DNA of 64,000 nucleotides from Thauera sp. K11 (GTDB taxonomy: Bacteria; Pseudomonadota; Gammaproteobacteria; Burkholderiales; Rhodocyclaceae): NCBI RefSeq assembly GCF_002354895.1, contig NZ_CP023439.1:2790001-2854000 (forward strand), in the 5' to 3' direction. Every line of letters starts with the position of its first letter. Position 1 is the first letter of the stretch. Under the pieces are notes generated by a model that saw only the letters and a program-made list of their open reading frames with translations, ran no database searches and was not told the DNA's origin. Of this stretch, positions 36,791 through 46,949 are shown one piece after another. The position numbers were made by a program, and so were the translations under genes.

Positions 36791-39661
36791 TTAGAAGTGA
36801 TATTTCTCGCTGCGCCGCTTGAAGGCCTGCTCAGAGCCCTCCATGATATCTAGCACTGCCTGAGCTACGTCACCGCGGTCCAGCCCACCTTTTGCGCGTG
36901 GCTTGCCACGACCATCGCGTGCTTCGAGCGCAAGAATTTGCTCGGCATCTGCATTTACCGGTAGGTTCGCGTTATGTGTCGCGACAATCAGTTGGCGCTT
37001 GGTCTTTGCGGCCCGAAGGTCCCGGACCAACGTCCGATAGATGAAGCTCGAGTCCAACTCGTCCTCGGGTTGGTCAATCACAATGGGGCCCTCACCACGT
37101 GCGAGCATCATGTTCAGCAAGACCGTGTTGCGTTGGCCTTCTGACAGCGCACCACTCATCGCACCGGCCACGGACCCATCCTCACGCAGCAGTTCGACGT
37201 CGATGCCATCACTCACACGTGAGACGCGTACGTCCTCCCATATCGGACGCACGTCTTCGCTGCCAAGGTGAGCCAGCAGCGGCACATGGAGATTTTCGCG
37301 AAAGGCCGTATCGAGCAGCGTAGGCTCCAATCGAGCAAGCTCAATGGTCTCCCATGCAGAAGCATCTGCCCGCTGTTGCCACCTGCGGAAGAGGTCTTCT
37401 CCGATGTCGTCCCAGCGCTTAGCGAGCTTCCCACGTTTGTCGGGCGGTGCGAGACGTCCCCAAGCAGCCCTAAAAGAAGACTCGTCTCCCATGTATGCGG
37501 TTGTTAACCGCACTGTTTGCGATGCTACAGACGCCTGAATGTCGGAGGCTGTCGTGCACCGGGCATCGAACTGTGCCCTCCAAACTTGGTGCAGTTCACC
37601 GAGAACCACAGGAAACTTATTAGCCTCCTTCTGCACGTCCGCCAGACGCTTCTGAAGCTCTTCGACCAAGCGAAGCTTCGCCTGTCGTTTTTCCTCAAGC
37701 TCCTGCATACGCGCAATATCATCTTCACGAATACCCCGTGCAGTGCAGGCCTCCCTGAAACGTTCTTGGACTGCGTTGATTGCGATAAGAGTCGCTCTCG
37801 CGCCATCTCCGCACAAAACGCTTGCCTTGGCTTGCCGATAGTCACTCAAGGCCTGTCCGATTAATGCGGCGAGTTGCGCTCGTCCTTCCTCTAACTGAGA
37901 TGCTGTTGTCTGAAACCACTCAGCATTCGGCCATTGACTCGCCGTGGCAGGCAACGCGACTGGCGCGTCAGCTAGGTCAGCCAATACTTGCTCTATGGTT
38001 CCAACAATAGGCGCATCATCTTCCTGCAACCGCGTCAAATGCCTTCGCGCCTCAAGAGCAAGCTGGCTCTGCGCAGAGTCATCTTTGACCGCCTCGCGAG
38101 CCTTTAGCTGGCGCTCCAATTCGACGGATTCCTGTTTCGCCTCATCCAGTTCCGACTGAATGCGGGCGGCGTCCCGCATGCTCTGAAACAGGGTCTTCAA
38201 CCTCGCCTTGAGTTCGCGCTCACGCGCATTTAGCTGCAGCAGGGGGGCGCCCACCGCCGCATCGATCAGCGAAAGCACCTGAGCTTGCCCCTGCGAACCG
38301 CTAGTCATCCGGCTGAGTTCCCCCTGGCTGAAGAACTGCAGTTGCAGCTGCCGCAAGACTGTCTTTAGGTCTGCCACTTCGCGACCGTCGAGCCAGCGCT
38401 CTGGCCCCACTGCGCGCCCGGGTTCATACACAAGAGTGTCCGACACACCATTGCCAACTTCGAAGGTCACCCGAACCTGGGAGCCGACTGTCAGCGATTC
38501 CCTCAGCACCTTTCGCTTGCGCTGCAATGCATGGTCGTCTTCGTCCGACTTTGCTGCGGGGTCCTCATAACCAATCGCAAAGCGGATGTATTCCAACAGT
38601 GACGACTTGCCGCTACCCCGTCCCCCGATGACACAATTGAAGCTCTCAGAGAAGTACACCTCCTGGTCGTCGAGGAATCTGGCACCCTTGACCTCTACCT
38701 TGGTGATGCGGGGATGCGTGAGGGCATCGCTCGGGCATTCGCCCATGAGCCGAATACGAGATTGCGGGTCCAGAAACGCTTGGCGAAGGGCCTCGACAGA
38801 TGGCTTAGACATCTTCAGCCACGTGTGGCGGTAGCCAATCGCATTCGGGCCTGGAGCGCCGTTTTTGTCGCACCTAAGGGACTTGGCGTCCGACGACATC
38901 ACATAAGCTGGGTGGCATGCCGACCGCGCCCACGCCTTATCGCGCCCTTCTAAGATGTCGAGGATGCGCTTCGACGGCGGGTTTGAGGTGACCTCCAGCG
39001 CCAACAACTTCTGATTCTTGTAGTCCTCAATATGGCGCGAGTCACTGAGGATGCCATCGTTTTGATCCGCGTGAGCAGCGATGACTATTCCGTTGTGCTC
39101 GCCCTGCACCAATTCAATCAGCTCCTTTAAGCTGACATTGGCACCATTTCTCCGCAAGGGCATTGGACGTCCCTGGCGAAATCTCTCGTTTTCATCCAGC
39201 CCCAGCTTGCACAGCAGCTTGTTAACCCGCCAGACGTGACTCACCTTCTTCGCCGGCTCGAATAGACACAGCACGTGGTAGCCGACATCAACTTCGAAGC
39301 CCGGCAAGATGTACAGAGGCTCACGTCCTAGCTCGGCTGCAACCGACTTGTTCTGTTCCACCAAATGCGTGAGGAACCAGTCTCGCGGGTCAGTTTTCTG
39401 AGAAAAATTGTGGTCGGTGACACCAATCAGCTCCAGGCCAACTTCGTGGCAACGTCTCAAATATGCACGAGCCACCTCCTGCAATCTCTGCTCGTCAGGT
39501 CTCGCTGGCCCTACCACGCCATTTGCATCTGGCGCTGGTGTGCGCAAGGGGCGCCGTGGGTCCCCTAGTCGAGTATCCCCATCACCCCAGTGCGCACCGT
39601 CCTCAGGGGTTTGAACCTGAAAGTCACACTTGACCCAACGCATCCCTTCATAGTCAGCCAC
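36791..39661 (-). CDS. TrlF-like protein: PHP domain fused to an SMC/ABC-type ATPase
   Basis: A 956-residue protein. Its N-terminal ~280 residues form a PHP-like phosphoesterase domain (GVTDHNF, PGFEVDVG, IAAHADQND), although the first HxH pair reads DFQ. It continues as an ABC/SMC ATPase: Walker A GGRGSGKSSLLEY, a ~350-residue coiled coil, signature LSEGQRNTVLLN, Walker B PIVIDQPEDELD and switch VATHNANLP. The GTG at 39661 has a good GGGAGG and overlaps the pglX1 stop codon. Proteins of this type occur in defence islands, including BREX loci. The nucleic-acid substrate is unknown. Confidence 0.88.
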   Translation of the reverse strand: MADYEGMRWVKCDFQVQTPEDGAHWGDGDTRLGDPRRPLRTPAPDANGVVGPARPDEQRLQEVARAYLRRCHEVGLELIGVTDHNFSQKTDPRDWFLTHLVEQNKSVAAELGREPLYILPGFEVDVGYHVLCLFEPAKKVSHVWRVNKLLCKLGLDENERFRQGRPMPLRRNGANVSLKELIELVQGEHNGIVIAAHADQNDGILSDSRHIEDYKNQKLLALEVTSNPPSKRILDILEGRDKAWARSACHPAYVMSSDAKSLRCDKNGAPGPNAIGYRHTWLKMSKPSVEALRQAFLDPQSRIRLMGECPSDALTHPRITKVEVKGARFLDDQEVYFSESFNCVIGGRGSGKSSLLEYIRFAIGYEDPAAKSDEDDHALQRKRKVLRESLTVGSQVRVTFEVGNGVSDTLVYEPGRAVGPERWLDGREVADLKTVLRQLQLQFFSQGELSRMTSGSQGQAQVLSLIDAAVGAPLLQLNARERELKARLKTLFQSMRDAARIQSELDEAKQESVELERQLKAREAVKDDSAQSQLALEARRHLTRLQEDDAPIVGTIEQVLADLADAPVALPATASQWPNAEWFQTTASQLEEGRAQLAALIGQALSDYRQAKASVLCGDGARATLIAINAVQERFREACTARGIREDDIARMQELEEKRQAKLRLVEELQKRLADVQKEANKFPVVLGELHQVWRAQFDARCTTASDIQASVASQTVRLTTAYMGDESSFRAAWGRLAPPDKRGKLAKRWDDIGEDLFRRWQQRADASAWETIELARLEPTLLDTAFRENLHVPLLAHLGSEDVRPIWEDVRVSRVSDGIDVELLREDGSVAGAMSGALSEGQRNTVLLNMMLARGEGPIVIDQPEDELDSSFIYRTLVRDLRAAKTKRQLIVATHNANLPVNADAEQILALEARDGRGKPRAKGGLDRGDVAQAVLDIMEGSEQAFKRRSEKYHF

Positions 39662-40569
39662 CGTATGCCTCCCGTGCTGCTTTCTTCTCGGCAACCGTCA
39701 GATGATGGTCATTGATGCGGTCACCCTTGAACACCGCGAACCGCGGCGCGCTCTCCACGTCCTTGCCGCGGTCTTTGTCCCACTTGATGTTGAGCTTCGG
39801 GCCCTTGTTGTGGCGCAGCACGCTGGCGGTCATCCAGGGGCGGATGTTGAGGCGCACGCCGTCTTTGAGGTCGGGGTTCCAGCCGATGGGCTGCTCGGCA
39901 AGCAGTTTCCAGCGCACGAAAATGTCGTAGGGCGCTTCGCCTTCGAGGATGGCTTCGAGCTTTTTCTTCAGCGCCTGCGCGGCGGCCAGCCGCTGCGGGG
40001 CCCCGTCGAGGCCGCTGGCCACACCCGCCTCCTGGATGCGAATCCAGTCGCCCAGGTAGGTATGGATGAGGCGCTCCAGGTTGCGGGCGTCGAGCTTGTG
40101 GTAATTGACCAGCGCGCCGAAGCCGTCCTTGAGGCCGTCCCACACATGCCAGATGAAGGGGCGGTGTTGGAAGCGCTTGGCGTGCTGTTCGAAGAACTTC
40201 TCGCGCAACCACACCTCCAGACTCTTGCCGGCGCAGTCAGCCTCGGCCAGCAGGCGGTCGAGGGTGGAGGCTTTCCAACTGCCGGGGGTGACGGTTTCCC
40301 AGGCGTCGATGAGGAGTGCCAGCAGGCGCTCGTGGGCGGGCTTTTCACCGCGCACAGCGGGCAGGCAGACAAGGCCGTCGTCGTCGGCGTGACCCACAAG
40401 GTGCCTGCACCTCTCCGTCCAGTTCCGCGTGGCATCGCTCAGCTCAAGACTGTCATCGCGTTCAGTAGGCCACCGATAGCCGAGGAGGCGTGCCACTGCG
40501 ACCTGAAGCGGGTCTGACGAGGCGGCCGGGTGACCATGGAACAGCCACTGCGTCGGGTCTTCGGTATAA
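39654..40569 (-). pseudogene. pglX: pglX1 3' fragment, separated by an IS5-family insertion
   Basis: This frame encodes the last ~300 residues of a PglX methyltransferase, starting SYTEDPTQWLFHGHP. It continues exactly where the 5' fragment (41480-43806) stops; removing the element and one TAA duplication restores ...GLPATYTEDPTQ. From 39696 to 40391 it is nearly identical in DNA to the 3' end of pglX2, while the 5' fragment is much more diverged. Without its methylase core it is unlikely to function. Confidence 0.88.
39696..40391. repeat. 696-bp near-identical direct repeat (pglX1 3' end)
   Basis: Partner of the repeat at 48120-48815. The similarity ends sharply just inside the coding sequence on both sides, beyond which the two pglX genes are clearly diverged. 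Recombination between copies would remove about 8.4 kb. Confidence 0.88.
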
Positions 40570-41479
40570 GAAGCGCTAACAAAATGCATGCTATGCCTTT
40601 CGCAATTGCCGCCAGCAGATGATGCAGCAGGCTATCTCGAGAAAGGCTTCGTGGATGATGGCCAGCCGCTCGAAACGGATGCGCAATCGCCGAAAGTTGT
40701 GCAGCCAACCCAAGGTGCGTTCCACAACCCAACGGGTCTTGCCCAGACCGCTGCCATGCGGTTGGCCCCGGCGGGCGATCTGGGTGGTGATGCCTGCAGC
40801 GTGGAGCGGTCGGCGGTACTTGTCGTGGTCGTAGCCGCGATCGGCCTGCACGAGTCGGGGTTTCGACAGCGGTCGGCCGCGCTTGCCACGGATCGGCGGG
40901 ATCGCCTCGACCAAAGGGAGAAGCTGGGTGACGTCGTTGCGGTTGGCACCGGTGAGGATCACCGCCAGCGGGATGCCTTGCGCTTCGGTGATGAGATGGT
41001 GCTTGGAGCCTGGACGAGCGCGATCGGTGGGGTTCGGTCCTGTTTTTGACCGGCCCCCACAGCGCGTATGGACGAGGAATCGACGATGGCGCGAGACCAA
41101 TCGAGGCGGCCGGCAGCGCGCAACCGTGCAAGCAGCACTTCGTGCAGGCGGTCCCACACGCCGGCCTCCTGCCACTTCCGTAGTCGTCGCCAGCAGCTCA
41201 TCCCTGAGCCGCAGCCCATCTCCTTGGGGAGCATCTCCCAAGGAATGCCCGACTGCAGCACGAAGAGGATGCCGGTGAGCACCTTGCGGTCGTCCAGTGG
41301 CTTGCGTCCGGGATACCGTTCCCGGCGCGGCTTCGGTGGCGGCAACAGCGGCTCGATCAACGCCCACAATTCGTCATCCAGTATCGGTTTCGCCATCTCC
41401 TCTGCCTCGACAAACAAGGCAGAGGTTAACAAATGAAATCAAGGGTGAACAGCCCATTTCATCATTTTGTTAGAGCTTC
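40570..41479 (-). mobile_element. IS5-family insertion sequence inside pglX1
   Basis: This 910-bp element has terminal inverted repeats GAAGCKCTAACAAAATG (left end 40570, right end 41479, one mismatch). It is flanked by TAA direct repeats (40567-40569 and 41480-41482), a TNA-type target duplication of IS5 relatives. Near-perfect ends and an undecayed target duplication indicate recent insertion. It carries a single transposase gene read through a -1 frameshift. Confidence 0.9.
40591..41396 (-). CDS. IS5-family transposase (two frames joined by -1 frameshift)
   Basis: The first frame (41396 to about 41050) starts MAKPILDDELWALIEPLLPP, includes the DUF4096-type N-terminus, and reaches the first catalytic aspartate in AIVDSSSIRAVGAG. 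The second frame continues SKTGPNPTDRARPGSKHHLI, with the second aspartate in VQADRGYD and a glutamate in VVERTLGWLHNFRRL. The frames meet at an A5 run (about 41042-41050). A ribosomal -1 slip there is typical for this IS5 subgroup, so the transposase is probably functional rather than broken. Confidence 0.85.
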
Positions 41480-43806
41480 TAAGTGGCTGGCAAACCGTTC
41501 GGGAATTGACGTTCGGCCTCAGCCTGCCAGCGCGGCAGGTCAAAGCCCACCCGTCCCAGCGCTGCATTGGCCACGCAGATTCGCCTGTCGATTTCGTGCA
41601 CCGCCTCGGTGTATTCGTCCGAAGAGCAAAACGCCATCACTGCGGGCAGTAGCGACTCATCGCGGGGAATGATGGCAGCCGTGGTCTGGTTATAGAAGTT
41701 ACCGAGATACGGGCCGGCTTCCAACTGCCGCATCCGGCTCACCGCCACACCCTTCTTACCCCACGCTGCCTGGCCACGGATGTAGGCGAGGCCGCTGCTC
41801 ATCAGGTCTCCGCTGCCCTGCTGCCAGTAGAACAGCGAACTCAAACCCGTAAGCTTGCCGGTCTCTTCCGGAGACTCCTGCATGTACTCCCAATCCGGCG
41901 TTCGCAACGGAAGTTCCCAGAAGAAGCGGCAGTAACGAGGGTAGTCGCTCGTCTGCAAGCCCACATAGGGCGTGGCGAACTCGGAGAGCGGCGGCAGGCT
42001 TCCACCCTGGGTCAGGGCAATCAGATAGTCGGGGCTTCCGCTGACCTGCGCGAAAGCAAGCGCATCGGGCACGGCTGCCCCCAGGGCCGCAGCCTTCTCC
42101 TCCGCTGTGCGATGTATCGCGACATCGACAACGGCGATGTGGCTATCCACTTCCGGTACGAGACGCTCGAACACCAGCAGCGACGGGAACGCCCCTGCCG
42201 CGTCCACGCTACGGAATGCCCCCTCGCCTAGATTGGCGACACTCCGCAGTGCCGCCTGCTGGAGGATGGCGCGACGGTGCGCCCCATAGCTGCCAGCGAA
42301 CAGCCAGGACTGCTGCAGCACACAACCGACTCGGCCTTCTGGTTTGGCGAGTTTGAGGCAATACTCCAGAAACACCGCTCCCAGGTCGTGCCGCGCGTCG
42401 TAGAACTGCGCCTCGACAAACTCACGCAGCGCGTCACACATCCGCCCGCGGCCCAAGAAGGGCGGATTAGTCACCACGACGTCGTAACGTTCCCGGAGCA
42501 AGGCGACGGCACGCGCAAACCCCTGCGCGGCGATGAACTGCTCCTCGCCCTCTGCATCCCCTGCGCCCCTCGAGTCCTCTTTCGCCAGGGCCTCTTCCCA
42601 TTGCGCAGAGTCGAACTGCACTGGCAGCAGACTGCCACGCAAGGGCGCCGAACCCGAACGACGCCGGCTCGGCGCACGTCCGGCACAGGCCAGGTTCAGT
42701 TCAGGCAGAGGGCGAAACCCTAGGGGGCACCCCTCTTCATCGGGATACGACCACGCCGCGAGCGCCAACGCAAAGGCGGCAATCTCCACACAGCGCGCGT
42801 CCAGTTCCACGCCGAAAAGGTTCTGAGCCAACACCGAGTCGACGGCATTACGAACACTCAGCCCCTCTGCCAACACCCGCATGGGCACCAACAAATGCAG
42901 CGCAGCCACCAGGAAATGCCCCGACCCGCAGCACGGATCCATCAGCTTCAGGCTCCCGAACCGCCCAATCGTCGACTTCGAAGGCTGCGCGCTACCGCCC
43001 GCATTCGGGGTAACGAGGTAGCGCAGCGCCAAACGCTTGGCCAGCTCAGGATGACTCGCGCGCCACAAAGCGCCGACGGTGTTGTGAAGCAGGTATTCCA
43101 CCATGTAGGGCTCGGTGAAGAGCTGGGTCACTGCCGGCAATTCGTCAGCACCCACCTTCATCTGTGAGGCATTCACCTCTTCCTTGCGCTTACCCTGCCA
43201 GAATTGGTAGGCCCAGCCAAGGCTGTCGGATGCCAGGAACACGGTTCGCGGAAGACCTGCCAGCAAGCGTTCGAGAGCCTGCTGGTATTCCGGTGCAAAT
43301 CGCAGAGCAAGCACTGGCGAATCGGCGCGGAAGAGCTGCGGCAGCATTCGCTCAGCCAAGCGACCTGCGAGTTCCCACCCACTTCCGACCCTGAGCGCCG
43401 AGCCAGACGAGCCAGCCAGCTCGTGGCACTCGTCCAAGGTCACCGAAACCTCGCCTTCCCAAATCAGCAGGTGCCGCTCGGCGAGAAAACGGGCAAACAG
43501 CATCCGGTGCCAATGCTCGTAAGCCGTCTCCCAAACCAGCCGTTGCACTCCCTGGATGCCATCCGCCCCCAAGGCGTCACCCAGCACCCTCGCATGCGCA
43601 CGTAACCTACGGCGAAGCGCTCGCTGCGGCTCGTCCAAATGCGCGGGCGCCTCATCCTCCGCAACGCCCAGTTGGAACAGGGCGGATTGCGCCCCCGCTT
43701 CTGCCGCCTCCCTGGCAGCGCGCACAGCCGCCTCTAGCTGGCCACGCAAATCGCTCGGCAACGTATGGCCGATGGTGCCGCGCAGGCCGGGAGACGGGTC
43801 AGTCAT
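41480..43806 (-). pseudogene. pglX: pglX1 5' fragment: BREX adenine methyltransferase core
   Basis: This fragment encodes ~775 residues of a PglX-type N6-adenine methylase. The SAM-binding motif is LMDPCCGSGHFLVAA and the catalytic motif IV is VVTNPPFLGRG. Upstream lies the conserved TAYEHWHRMLFARFLAE. Translation ends at a TAG created by the IS5 junction (41481-41479). The methylase motifs are intact, so a truncated protein could be made, but it lacks the conserved C-terminal ~300 residues. It is a paralogue of pglX2, with roughly half or more of the positions similar in the N-terminal part. Confidence 0.88.
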
Positions 43807-43841
43807 ATTCTTCCTCGATACTCAATTGCTAAGCGAAAACG

Positions 43842-45674
43842 CTACCGCTCCGCACCATGACGCGCGTACCCACCGCTGGCGCACCGGCAAAGGGGGTCGT
43901 TCGAGCGGCGACCGCACAAAGCGCACGGCTGGTAATAAAGCTTTTCGGCTACCTGCACCGGCGGAGGGTTATGGCGAACGTCGAAGTAATAGGGGTTCAA
44001 CTTAGCCATTACTTCGCCAGGCACAAGCTTTTCGTCCTTTCGGGAGGACACGTTTGATCTGAGCACGATATCTCCGGGACCACGCAAACTGGCCACACGG
44101 ATGTTCTCCGCGACATCACGCTCCGCCCCCTCGACGCCTCGCTCAGCGCTCACCCGCCGTGCGGAGTCTTTTTTTTTAGGCACTTCGAGGGCGAACTCAA
44201 GATGGTGGACCTCGCAGCGCGCGGCATCACGCTGATTCAGCGACTGAACCACGCCGGTAAGGATGAGGTTCTCATCCACTTCCACCTTCAGGCTGAGTCG
44301 CTCCATGAACGGCTGAGCCTTCGAGTCAACCTTGACTTGCATCGTGCTCAAGACGGTCCGCGGGTCGTCCCGGTGGACATCCCGCCCAACACGCAGAGGC
44401 GTAACAATCTGGAAGCGTGCATGCCCATCGCTCGGGTCAACGCAATACAGGCTGAACTCGTCAGTTCGGCGCTCACCCTCGACAGGCATCTCAACGCCGG
44501 CATCAAGCAGCCCCATGTAGGAGTTGCGTGCCAACGAAAGCTCTACGTTCTTGGAGAGTCGAAGTCGTGCCTGGTCGTGTGCAACCCACGCAGCACCTTC
44601 GGAGATGAGCGACGCGCTGCGCTCGGATAGAAAGACCCGTGCCGGCCCAAAAATCTCATGCAAGCGCGACTTGATGAGTGGCATGTTCGCCATGCCGCCA
44701 GTCGCGAGGCATAGCGAAATCGCTGCGGGCGAAACCTCGTACTTTTCGAGGAGCTCCGTGATTCTGGCAACACCTTTCTTGACCAGGCTCCCGACGATGG
44801 CCTCAAGGTCATCTCGGGTAAGACGAAGGTCAAGCGCCGCATCGTCGACACCGCTGAAGAAATGTTCAACGTATATCGTCCAACTGCTGACCGCGGGGTC
44901 GCTTAGGGCAATTTTGGCTTCCTCACATTCATGAAGCAGACGTACGTCCGCCCCTGGCAGTCGCTCGACCTCGCTTCCTAGTCCCCGTGATTCGCGAACA
45001 CGCCGTTCGACCTCATGACGAACCGACTGGTCGAAGTGGTCACCCCCCACATCGTCCGTACCGTAGTTTTCGAGCTGGACGAAGACCCCATCGACGAGCC
45101 GGCACAGCGTCAAGTCCAGCGTTCCACCGCCCCAATCGAAGACCAGCATGAGCTGCCGGTCATAACGGCGCAGCTCGTTCTCCAGCGTATCCAGTGCGCG
45201 AAAGTGTCCGTATAGCGCAGCCAGCGGCTCATGTACAAACTGCACAATACTGATGCCCGCCATCCTGAAGGCATCGCGCAGCAAAGCTCGCCTGCGCCCC
45301 TCCATGTTGACCGGAATGGTGACAACCGCCCTGTCGAAGTTCAGATTTCGGACGATGTCCGATTCGATGGCCTCATTTCTGAGATATGCGACGACATCGC
45401 GAACGATATCAACAGGGCTGCGGGCCACCCCCTCGACATCAACACTCTCTCGACCCAGCATCGTCTTGGGGGACCGAACGACGCTCCCATGCACCCCCAG
45501 ACCTGCCACGCCGAGCCGCTTGCGAGCCTCACGACCCACAATCGTCTGCCCGCCCTCGTATGAGACCACCGAGGGAATAGGCTGCCCTTCATCCTCAAAG
45601 CGAATCACCCGGTCGCCGACCACCACCGATACCAAGCTGTTGGTCGTACCGAAATCGAAACCGACTACCGTCAT
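43842..45674 (-). CDS. Hsp70-like ATPase with C-terminal zinc ribbon, in BREX operon
   Basis: A 610-residue DnaK-family protein. The actin-fold ATPase motifs are in place: VVGFDFGTTNSLVSV, LMLVFDWGGGTLDLTLCRL and LCLATGGMANMPLI. A beta-rich substrate-binding-like region follows to about residue 540. Instead of the helical lid and EEVD tail it ends with CALCGRR...CRCASGG, a likely zinc ribbon. It is not the housekeeping DnaK. It follows the coiled-coil gene by 3 bp and precedes pglX1 by 35 bp, so it belongs to the BREX transcript. A client in the BREX machinery is plausible but unproven. Confidence 0.88.
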   Translation of the reverse strand: MTVVGFDFGTTNSLVSVVVGDRVIRFEDEGQPIPSVVSYEGGQTIVGREARKRLGVAGLGVHGSVVRSPKTMLGRESVDVEGVARSPVDIVRDVVAYLRNEAIESDIVRNLNFDRAVVTIPVNMEGRRRALLRDAFRMAGISIVQFVHEPLAALYGHFRALDTLENELRRYDRQLMLVFDWGGGTLDLTLCRLVDGVFVQLENYGTDDVGGDHFDQSVRHEVERRVRESRGLGSEVERLPGADVRLLHECEEAKIALSDPAVSSWTIYVEHFFSGVDDAALDLRLTRDDLEAIVGSLVKKGVARITELLEKYEVSPAAISLCLATGGMANMPLIKSRLHEIFGPARVFLSERSASLISEGAAWVAHDQARLRLSKNVELSLARNSYMGLLDAGVEMPVEGERRTDEFSLYCVDPSDGHARFQIVTPLRVGRDVHRDDPRTVLSTMQVKVDSKAQPFMERLSLKVEVDENLILTGVVQSLNQRDAARCEVHHLEFALEVPKKKDSARRVSAERGVEGAERDVAENIRVASLRGPGDIVLRSNVSSRKDEKLVPGEVMAKLNPYYFDVRHNPPPVQVAEKLYYQPCALCGRRSNDPLCRCASGGYARHGAER

Positions 45675-45677
45675 CGC

Positions 45678-46949
45678 TTACTCCTCCCTCAGCTTCGCTA
45701 TCTCGGCACGCAGTGCGTCGACCACTCTCTCGGCACGCTGAATCATCACTTCGACCCGTGGATTCGGGTTGCGCAATGCGCTCAAGCCAATCTCGAGTTG
45801 CTCAACATCAGAGACCAGGCGCTTCACCAAGCGATGGCGCACCTGCTGGTTGTCGTCACGAAGGTGGGTGACCTTCACATCCTGGCTGCTCTCCAGCTTT
45901 GCCAGCCGCTCCTGAGTCTCGCTTCTTTCCTTCTCACGCAGCGCCTTCAGCGCACTGAGTTCGGCACTCAGGCTCTCCTTCTCGGCTAGCAAACCGTCGC
46001 GTTCCTGACGCAACTGATGAGTTTCAGCAGCACTTTGATGTGCTCGCTTTGTCTGCTCTTCGGCCTGTTGCTGAAATACAGCGCATGCAGTCGCAACCGG
46101 TGCAAGCTCCGAGACATCGGTTATCGCGCGCAGCTTGTCGGTATCGTCCCCGATTGAAGCTGCCGCCTTCTTCCACACCCCCTGGAACAGCATCTCCGCA
46201 ACGTCATGCAGGCTGCGCCCACGCATCTCCCTCAGCCACACCGCAACCAGATACGAGGCATTCCGGTGTAGCGCGTCGAGGTCGGCACGACTCAGGTCGG
46301 AATCCTGTGCCTCCTTTGTCGTCCCGAACTCCTGTATCAATCGCATGGCCTCAAGAGCAGATGGACTGAAATCCCCTTGGTTGATGAACAGCGCCAATGC
46401 AGGCTGCTCACGGAAGAGCGGGTGCTGCAATATTGCCTTCTTCACAAACCCCAGCAGTTCGTTCCGAAGCGACGGATAGCCCTGAAACTCCCGACTGACA
46501 AACACGAGTTGCCTCGGTACGGCCAACGTCACATCTTTCTCAGCAACTCCAAGGAGCTCAGGTTCCCGCTCACCAAGCCTGAAGTTAGTCGCCAGATTCC
46601 GAATGAAACCAGCCTTCTCCTTTAAGTCCGCCAGCTTCTGCCCTTTCCTTCCATAGGCATACTCGATGTAATCGGCGAGTGATTCGGGCTTGTCTTGCTT
46701 CGTCCCCGTCTTTTCACCTCGCTTGGCCTTCGCTGGCGCGGAATCATTCTCGTCAGCGCCCTGTTCGCGGGCGCTACTCGGCTCACCGGTCAGTTCCGCA
46801 AGTGTCGATGTCGAAGTTGGCTCCGCGTTGCTTGCCCCGTCAGGCTTCGCAGAGTCTTGCCGCCACGACTTGCGGCCCGGGACGGGCTCGGAGAGTCGAA
46901 CCTCCCCCGTCGCCTTGCTGGTAATCGGGATTCGTTTTTGCTTAGTCAT
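45678..46949 (-). CDS. Coiled-coil protein of unknown function between zinc-finger and Hsp70 genes
   Basis: A 423-residue protein with a disordered, charged N-terminus (residues 1-90). A globular helical middle follows (about 90-290; LADYIEYAYGRKGQKLADLKEKAG). A long coiled coil (about 295-375, rich in Q, E, K and L heptads) precedes a short helical end. I do not recognise the family. Its start overlaps the zinc-finger gene by 8 bp and the Hsp70 start lies 3 bp after its stop codon, so the three are tightly coupled. A co-chaperone or nucleotide-exchange (GrpE-like) role is a guess from layout only. Confidence 0.75.
   Translation of the reverse strand: MTKQKRIPITSKATGEVRLSEPVPGRKSWRQDSAKPDGASNAEPTSTSTLAELTGEPSSAREQGADENDSAPAKAKRGEKTGTKQDKPESLADYIEYAYGRKGQKLADLKEKAGFIRNLATNFRLGEREPELLGVAEKDVTLAVPRQLVFVSREFQGYPSLRNELLGFVKKAILQHPLFREQPALALFINQGDFSPSALEAMRLIQEFGTTKEAQDSDLSRADLDALHRNASYLVAVWLREMRGRSLHDVAEMLFQGVWKKAAASIGDDTDKLRAITDVSELAPVATACAVFQQQAEEQTKRAHQSAAETHQLRQERDGLLAEKESLSAELSALKALREKERSETQERLAKLESSQDVKVTHLRDDNQQVRHRLVKRLVSDVEQLEIGLSALRNPNPRVEVMIQRAERVVDALRAEIAKLREE

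Noticed and set aside
40591-41396. Transposase treated as a broken gene because it spans two frames
   Set aside because: The join at an A-rich slippery run and the intact motifs on both sides fit programmed -1 frameshifting of IS5 relatives, and the element looks recent.
43842-45674. Housekeeping DnaK
   Set aside because: It lacks the helical lid and the C-terminal tail, ends in a zinc ribbon, has no dnaJ or grpE neighbour and is embedded in the BREX transcript.
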